Part shown: piece after piece, positions 58,141 to 64,000 of the stretch
Layout: every line of letters begins with the position of its first letter
Numbering within the stretch: the stretch's first letter is position 1
Assembly: GCA_021018815.1 (NCBI GenBank)
Contig: JAITYX010000003.1
Coordinates: forward strand, 6,186,501-6,250,500
Direction: 5' to 3'
DNA: 64,000 nt
Source of the DNA: Talinum fruticosum
Lineage: Eukaryota; Streptophyta; Magnoliopsida; Caryophyllales; Talinaceae
Notes under the pieces: generated by a model
The model's database searches: none
The model's input: only the letters and a program-made list of their open reading frames with translations
Told to the model about the DNA's origin: nothing
Translations under genes and position numbers: made by a program

Positions 58141-59184
58141 TGGCTCGGAACATCGGAGAGTTCGATGAAGGAAGATCTTCCACCGGACCACCAAAGTTCA
58201 AAGGATCAAACTTCGTGCACTGGAAGAAGCTAATGGAATTCTTTTTGTTGGACAAGGATGAAGATGTTTAGAACATCATCCAAGAAGGCAATTACATTCC
58301 AATGAAGATAGAAGGTACAAGATCGGTGCCTAAAGAGAAGCTCGAGTTCACCAATGAGGAGTTAAAAAGTTAAAAAGAACTTTAAAGCGATGAACATTCC
58401 GATGTGTGCTATCGGCTTAGAACAATACATTAGAGTGTCAGCCTATGACACAGCTAAAGATGTGTGGGACACTCTTGTCAACACATATGAAGGAACAAGC
58501 CAAGTAAAATAGGTGAAGATAAGTCAATATCTTCACAAATATGAGCTGTTCAAGATGGAGCAAGAAGAAAACATGACTCGGATGTTTATACGCTTCACCG
58601 AGATTATAAACAATCTCAATTCTCCGGGTAGAAGGATTTCCCATGAAGAAATGTACAGAAAAACTCTATGAATTCTACCATAGAGAAGATGGGGTACCAA
58701 GGTGACAACCATTGAGGAAGCTCGGAACCTCTCTCAACTAAAGCCAAACAAACCGATTGGGAAGCTAATTACCCATGAAATTCACTCAAGGTCGGAAGAA
58801 CCTTGATATGCTTTTAGACTCTTATGTCTCTTTTAGAAAAGAAGGACTTGATTTTAACGAAGAGGAGGAATCTAATTCCTACTCAAATCTTTTCAAAAGG
58901 ATTCCAGAACTATGAAGTTCGGGAAGGCTGAGCATGGTCGTATTTATAAGAATGAAAGGAGGATTGAGCCCATACCGGTTTACAGGAGAAAACCATCTCC
59001 ACCTATTTATAAAAGAAAAGATTTCAAAAGAAAGAAACTCAAACTCGGTTTTCTAGAAGGAAGACTCGGAATTAGACCAAACCCAAAGTCATTCAAATAT
59101 GGGTTCCCAAGAGTCTTCTTCCTTAGAAAAGGAGCACAGATGAAGGGAGTTACTGGGTTCGTTAGAGGAATTGAGAAGGCTTAG
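58141..59184 (+). pseudogene. gag of S3 (decayed)
   Basis: ATG 58141 opens MARNIGEFDEGRSSTGPPKF, GSNFVHWKKLMEFFLLDKDEDV; the next codon is TAG (58269), where S1 has TGG (W), a nonsense change. It continues NIIQEGNYIPMKIE, MTRMFIRFTEIINNL-like and TIEEARNLSQLKPNKPIGKL-like. The zinc knuckle is not visible, consistent with a deletion between 58800 and 58810, where gag appears to join to the RKEGLDFNEEEESNSYS segment. A spacer to pol (58912-59184) is open and basic (KFGKAEHGRIYKNERRIEP). Confidence 0.78.
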
Positions 59185-60640
59185 TGGGTTTCGACTTGCA
59201 GATAACTTAGAAAAAGACAAAAGGTCATTGGTACTTAGACAGTGGATACTCACACCACATGTCGGGATATTCAAGACTCTTTTCGAGTTGGAAGATTACA
59301 ATGGAGGCAAAGTCACTTTTGGAGATGACAGTAAGGGCAAGATAGTTGGAATAGGCAAGATTGGGAAATGAGACTTGTCGGCCCAGTCCTATCTTATCAA
59401 GGGATTAAAGTACAATCTACTCATCATCTCTCAATTGTGTGACAAAGGTCAAGAGGTAAGATTCACTCGGACCAATTGCTATATTTCCGATGCAGCCACC
59501 AAAGAGACTAAGCTCTCGGGTAAGAGATCAGGTAATACCTACACTATTCCTCTTTTCGATCCAAGTCGAATTTATCTTTTTAAAAGCATCATTGCATGAT
59601 GATTCTTGGACATGGCATCATAGATTAGGTTATGTTAGCATGCATACTATGAAAAAGTTTGCATCTCATGGTTTAGTTAGAGGTTTACCTAACTGTGCAT
59701 TTAAGAAAGAGAAAATCGTGAAGCATGGACAAAAGGGAAATAGGTCGGATCATCTTTTAAACCTCTCAAAACTGTTTCCATATCCAAAGTGCTTGAAATG
59801 CCGCATACGGATTTATGTGGTGAAATCTCTGTAAAGAGTCTTAGAGGTAAATCATATGTACTTGTCATTGTTGACGACTACTTATCATTTACCCGGGTTT
59901 GTTTTCTCAACAACAAAAATGAAGCTTTCAAAGAGTTCAGCAAGCTCTGCAGGAAAATTCAAGTAGAGTCTCGGACTCGAGATAAGAACAATTCGAACCG
60001 ACCATGGAAAGGAATTCGATTACTCGGAATTTACAAATTTCGTGATAAGAATGGTATCTCTCATATCTTCTCAGCACCCAGAATCCCTCAAGAGAATGGG
60101 GTGGTGGAGAGAAAGAACCGAACTCTTGAAGAAATAGGAAGGACGATGGTGATTAAACACGATCTACCTTACTATTTCTAGGTTGAGGCAATGAACATAA
60201 TAAACTGCATAGTGAACAAATGCCTCATCGGACCCATCTTGAAGAAAACTCCGTACGAACTCTACAAGGGAAAGAAGCCCAACATTTCATACTTCAAACC
60301 CTTCGGATGTAAGTGCTTTGTACATAATAATGGTAAGGATCACTCGACCAAGTTTGATGCTCGGTCAAATGAAGGTATCTTTCTGGGTTACTCATATCAC
60401 AAGTAAAGCATATCGTGTTTTTAATAAAAGAACTAAAAAGTGGAAGAAAGCATCCACGTTGTGTTTGATGATATTGATTAGGGAAAACCAGTGAGTCAAC
60501 TTTCTAAGATCCGAAACTAAGTCGAGATGAAGATGATCTTGCTAAAGCCGAGCTTAGACAGAGTCAAAAGAAAGCCACTCGGAATGAGGCAGCTCGAACA
60601 TCATAACTCGGATCGAACCAGCTCAGGATCTAGCTCAGAA
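59185..60640 (+). pseudogene. pol of S3: protease and integrase (decayed)
   Basis: The protease region near 59240-59290 reads WILTPHVGIFKTLFELEDYNGGKVTFGDDSKGKIVG; the DSGC motif is lost to an indel. SYLIKGLKYNLLIISQLCDKG follows. GAG-pre-integrase WTWHHRLGYVSMHTMKKFASHGLVRGL lies at about 59610-59690. The integrase core has MPHTDLCGEISVKSLRGKSYVL, NRPWKGIRLLG (second Asp damaged), ENGVVERKNRTLEEIGRTM. The C-terminal part (60191-60406) has KKTPYELYKGKKPNISYFKPFGCKCF. Confidence 0.85.
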
Positions 60641-60989
60641 TCGCTGAAGGTCAAGCGGATGAGCAAACTCATCCAGATCGGACCACCGAAGATCAGCCGA
60701 GTATAACCAACAAACCCGGTGATTCAAATATGCTTCAAGCCACCTACTCAAGAACATTTTGTCCGACATCAATAGTGGGGTAAGAACTCGTTCTTCTTTG
60801 CAAAATCTATGTGCATTCACTGCATTCATATCATTAATTGAACCCAGAAATGCACTAGAGGCACTAAATAAACTTTAATGGGCAGAGGCCATAGAAGAGG
60901 AACTTAATCAATTTGACGAAACCAAGTCCGGACTTTGACCAAGCAACCTTTTGACCATCCAGTCATAGGAACCAAATGGGTTTTAAGAA

Positions 60990-62352
60990 CAAGCTTGATG
61001 AGGATGGGATGGTCATGAGAAATAAGGCTAGACTTGTGGCTTAAGGTTACAATCAAGAAGAAGGGATTGATTGTGGGGAAACCTTTGCACCGAGTTGCTA
61101 GAATCGAAGCAATTAGAATCCTCTTGGAATTTACATCAAGCATGAATATTAAGTTGTATCAAATGGATGTTAAATGTGCTTTTCCGAATGGTTTCATTCA
61201 ATAGGAAGTCTATGTTGAGCAACCCCTGGATTTGAAAACTCGGAATTCCCAAATCGTGTTTTCAAATTGCAAAAGGCTCTTTATAGTCTTAAATAAGCTC
61301 CCGAGCTTGGTATGAAAGACCGAGTAGTTTCATGGTTGAAAACGATTTCAAAAGAGGTCGATTGACAAACTCTTTTCATAAAAACCAACAAAGAGTCTTT
61401 CTTATTGCTCGGATTTATGTTAATGATATAATTTTTGGAGCTACTAATGAGAATCTCTGTCGAGATTTTTCCGAGCTAATGAGAAAGGAATTCCAAATGA
61501 GCATGATAGGAGAGCTCAATTTCTTTCTTGGTCTACAAATTAGACAAGATCAAGATGGGATCTATGTCCATCAATCCAAGTATACCAAGGAGTTCCTGAA
61601 GAAGTACAAGCTTTAAGATGCAAAATATGCAAGCAACACCAATGAGGAGCAGACATGAAACTGGACTTAAACGAAAAGATAAGTTAGTAGATCGAAACTC
61701 TATCGGGGTATGAGTGGATCTCTGCTATATCTCACATCCAATAGGCTAGACATTATGTTTATTGTATGTCCGTGTGCAAGATTCCAAGCTAATCCTAAAG
61801 AATCACATCTCATTGCGGTGAAGAGAATTTTTACATATCTTGTAGGGACTCGGAATCTAGGTTTATGGTTCTCAAGAGACTCGGAACCGACCCTCACTGG
61901 ATACTTAGATGCCGACTATGCTTGGATACAAGGTTGATAGAAAGAGCACATCAGGAGCATGCCAGTTTGTAGATCAATCCCTTATATCTTAGCACTCGAA
62001 GAAGTAAAACTCGGTTGCTCTATCAACTACTGAAGCTGAATACATTGCAGTCTGGAGCGTGCTTGTGCTCGGATTCTATGGATTAAGAAACACGTGAAGG
62101 ATCTTGGACTTTCATTCAAATCAATTCCAATCACGTGTGATAATCGAGTGCAATCAGCATTACTAAGAATCTAGTTCAACACTCAAAGCACATTGAGGTC
62201 GGTATCATTTTCTAAGAGACCATTCTGAGAAAGGTGATATTGAACTTGAATTCATTCCTACGAAATTTTAATTAGTCGACATTTTCACCAAGCCACTTAG
62301 TGAAGATCAGTTTTGTTTTATTAGGAATGAACTTGGCATGATTAATGCATGA
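60990..62352 (+). pseudogene. pol of S3: reverse transcriptase and RNase H (decayed)
   Basis: RT starts near KTSLMRMGWS-like at 60990, with ETFAPSC..., MDVKCAFPNGFIQ (frame broken), and RIYVNDIIFGATNENLC at about 61412-61450: YVND instead of YVDD, as in S1. GELNFFLGLQIRQDQDGIYVHQSKYTKEFLKKYKL follows. RNase H includes SGSLLYLTSNRLDIMFIVCPCARFQ and AVKRIFTYLVGTRNLGLWFS; the stop is TGA 62350-62352 after NELGMINA. Confidence 0.85.
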
Positions 62353-62747
62353 TTTTGTGATTTACTAAGTGAAATTGTCTTGTATGATTATGTGTTATAT
62401 ATTTTCTTTCTTTGCCTTAATAACAATTGGTTCAGTTGACCTAGTAAAGCCGAGTTAGGAGTTATTATGTATTTATGTTTTCCGAGTCACTCGAAACCAT
62501 ACTGAGTCGGATTGAACAAAATGGACTTCAAACTTCTCAAATCATCTCTAGATTAGTGGAGAATTTCAAAAATTTCTTTTAAAATTTCTCTTTCTTTCTC
62601 TCTCTACCACGCGCATCGATAAGTGAACTAGTCGTTGGGCGAAAGTCACTGGAATTCTAACCGTTGGAGAGCAGAAATGTCACTCATGTCCGAGGCGACC
62701 GTTGGAGGTTTAGGTTAGACCGAATATCGAAGGACATTCCTTTTTGC
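62353..62747 (+). other. S3 spacer between pol and additional ORF
   Basis: Contains CGTTGG/CCGTTGGAG motifs (62630-62705) upstream of the TATA box; no ORF. Confidence 0.5.
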
Positions 62748-62755
62748 TATAAATA
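62748..62755 (+). promoter_or_regulatory. Internal TATA box upstream of S3 additional ORF
   Basis: TATAAATA followed by a pyrimidine-rich leader (CTTTACCTCCATTTCACTAC, CTCTCTCT), about 155 bp before the ORF start codon position. Parallels S2. Confidence 0.5.
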
Positions 62756-62906
62756 GCATCCCTTTACCTCCATTTCACTACTTTACTCTCTGCTAACTCA
62801 CTTTTGTGCTTACTCGCTCTTGCTCTCAAAGCTCTCAGTACTCACTCTCTTACTCTCTCTCTCTCTCTCTTCGAGTTCACTCTTTCTCATTCCAAAATCA
62901 TCAGCC

Positions 62907-64000
62907 ATACCAAAAAGAGGTTCAGCCCAAGATTTTCTAGGGTCCGCGACCAAGAAACCTCACACCAAACCAACTCAATGGGGCACCTCTAACCCCTCGA
63001 AAGTGTTCCCAACACCTCATGTTGGATGATAAGTTCTTCCCAACCACATCGTTTTCGTGGTTGTCTCACATCAAAACCACTCGGAGTTTACAACTTTCTT
63101 TGCTTTAGTGAGTTTATTTACCTAAAACTCGTTGCTTGAGTTCTATTCTAATCAGTCTCGCTCCGAGGGAGTAATCACCTCACGAGTTTGCAACTACGAT
63201 TATTTGTAGCAACCTTTCCCTCCTTCACAGTCTTTTCAAAGTTTCCTCTCTCTTTCTCAACTGCAATCCCATCCCTTTCAATGAGATTGCGGATGAGTTT
63301 TTCGAAAAATATGCTAAGGAAGTTCCCGAGTCACGAAAGAATTTCTCGGTGACTCGGATGAAGACTGAGGCCGGACTTCTTTGTTTTCTTCTAATGAGAA
63401 CTTTCTTCTCTCATCATTTGAGCAAAGAGAATCCTAATTCTAGGATTCTAAAAGCTCGTTTGATATCCTTGAGGGCTACGATGTAGTCCTCTTCCCAACC
63501 ATCATCTAGCAAATGGTCACCGTGCCACCTTAATTTAAGAAATCCTCTCTTCTCCCCTTCGAGCCCTTTTAATTATGGTCTTCAAGTAGTTTAAGGTTCC
63601 CCTCCCTTAAGACCCAAATGCGAGTGTTTGAGGTTGCCATTGTTGGAAGGAAGGAACTTATAGGATACGGGTACCAGGAGACCAAACCCAGTGTCCGGGT
63701 CCATGGGTCGAACCGAAGCCCCCTTCACCCCCTCCTAAGACTCAAACTCAAACTCCCCTATCTCTCCCTCCTCCACCAAGTGGTGCTTCCACCTTAGAAC
63801 CTTCTCCTGCTGCCTCGGCTACCTTATCTTCAATGTTGATAGACAAGATCTCTTCCGTAGCCTAATAATTTCAGCCACTCTTCGCTCCTATAAAAATGTC
63901 CTTCGAGTAATGGTTTTAAACCAAAAGACGACTCGATCTCGGATCCGGGAGCATTAGGATCTTCTTCTTGAAGTGAAGAGCCTAGTCAAGGAGCAACTTT
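62907..64000 (+). pseudogene. S3 additional ORF between pol and 3' LTR, cut by window
   Basis: Begins at ATA (62907-62909, S2 has ATG) then PKRGSAQDFLGSATKKPHTK. Corresponding blocks are DDKFFPTTSFSWLSHIKTTRSL, FSEFIYLKLVA, NEIADEFFEKYAKEVPESRKNF, HHLSKENPNSRILKA and an SLLPFGALLI-like block, VAIVGRKELIGYGYQE and DKISSVA, followed by the start of the coiled-coil C-terminal part. These match the S2 ORF in order. Several stops and shifts; the 3' end is outside the window. Confidence 0.65.

Larger units (their letters stand above)
56593..64000 (+). mobile_element. S3: Sirevirus-like copia element, plus strand, 3' end cut by window
   Basis: Order on the plus strand: 5' LTR 56593-58079, PBS, gag, protease, integrase, RT, RNase H, additional ORF. 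Same family as S1 and S2 by LTR ends, PBS and domain sequences, with accumulated stops. 5 bp before the LTR is GCCCT; the other duplication lies outside the window. Confidence 0.9.

Noticed and set aside
1..64000. CRISPR arrays, operons, Shine-Dalgarno sites
   Set aside because: Sequence is plant nuclear; no regularly spaced repeats with unique spacers and no bacterial gene organisation.
1..64000. tRNA, rRNA or snoRNA genes
   Set aside because: No cloverleaf or box C/D pattern was found by eye; the only B-box-like match is at 8040 in a SINE-like segment.

Overview
This is a window of a plant nuclear genome, probably a flowering plant, and almost all of it is transposable-element sequence. 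The evidence is three Sirevirus-type Ty1/copia elements, an Athila-type Ty3/gypsy element, an Ogre/Tat-type gypsy element, a very long gypsy-type solo LTR, a plant-type LINE and several MITEs and foldbacks. The only host gene is a truncated cinnamyl-alcohol-dehydrogenase-like gene with canonical introns. No tRNA, rRNA or CRISPR was seen, and the species cannot be named from this sequence alone.

Layout. 1-6699 is a minus-strand Sirevirus-like copia element (S1): decayed gag-pol and a 5' LTR at 5126-6699, with its 3' end outside the window. 6700-11043 is AT-rich and holds a SINE-like segment, two microsatellites, a long-TIR MITE (8721-9127), a foldback (9160-9414) and a third MITE (10368-10837). 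11044-11580 is a copia-type solo LTR flanked by CATAT on both sides. Three CAD exons lie just downstream (11717-13424). 13570-19375 is a 5'-truncated LINE split at 15252-18447 by a 3.2-kb gypsy-type solo LTR with perfect CTATG target duplications. 19656-22750 carries a Stowaway-like MITE, a 1.4-kb element with roughly 430-bp terminal inverted repeats, a hAT-like MITE and half of a second Stowaway-like MITE. An Ogre/Tat LTR ends at 24314 and is followed by its primer-binding site and leader.

The Ogre leader is broken by a 12.3-kb minus-strand Athila-type element (24908-37246, GGCAT duplications) and by a Sirevirus LTR fragment (37252-38402). The Ogre internal region continues with a 9-copy minisatellite and degenerate gag-pol, and stops at about 44127 against a second Ogre-type LTR in reverse orientation. 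That LTR is itself cut by a one-ended CACTA fragment (44878-45267).

45408-56281 is a structurally complete minus-strand Sirevirus-like element (S2): two LTRs of about 1.57 kb, PBS, PPT, gag, protease, integrase, RT, RNase H and an additional ORF between pol and the 3' LTR. Only 311 bp away, and head to head with it, a third copy (S3, plus strand) runs from 56593 off the end of the window and carries the same additional ORF.

Most interesting are (i) the additional ORF in S2 and S3, which in both copies follows an internal TATA box resembling the LTR promoter, so it may be an independent transcription unit; (ii) a systematic CCGA to CTCGA and CTCGG to CTCGT substitution pattern in S2, which looks like a base-calling or consensus artefact and accounts for many of its frameshifts; and (iii) the truncated CAD gene lying directly downstream of a same-orientation solo LTR. 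Nearly every TE reading frame is interrupted, so TE coding regions are annotated as pseudogenes. Family assignments rest on motifs recognised by eye, not on database searches.
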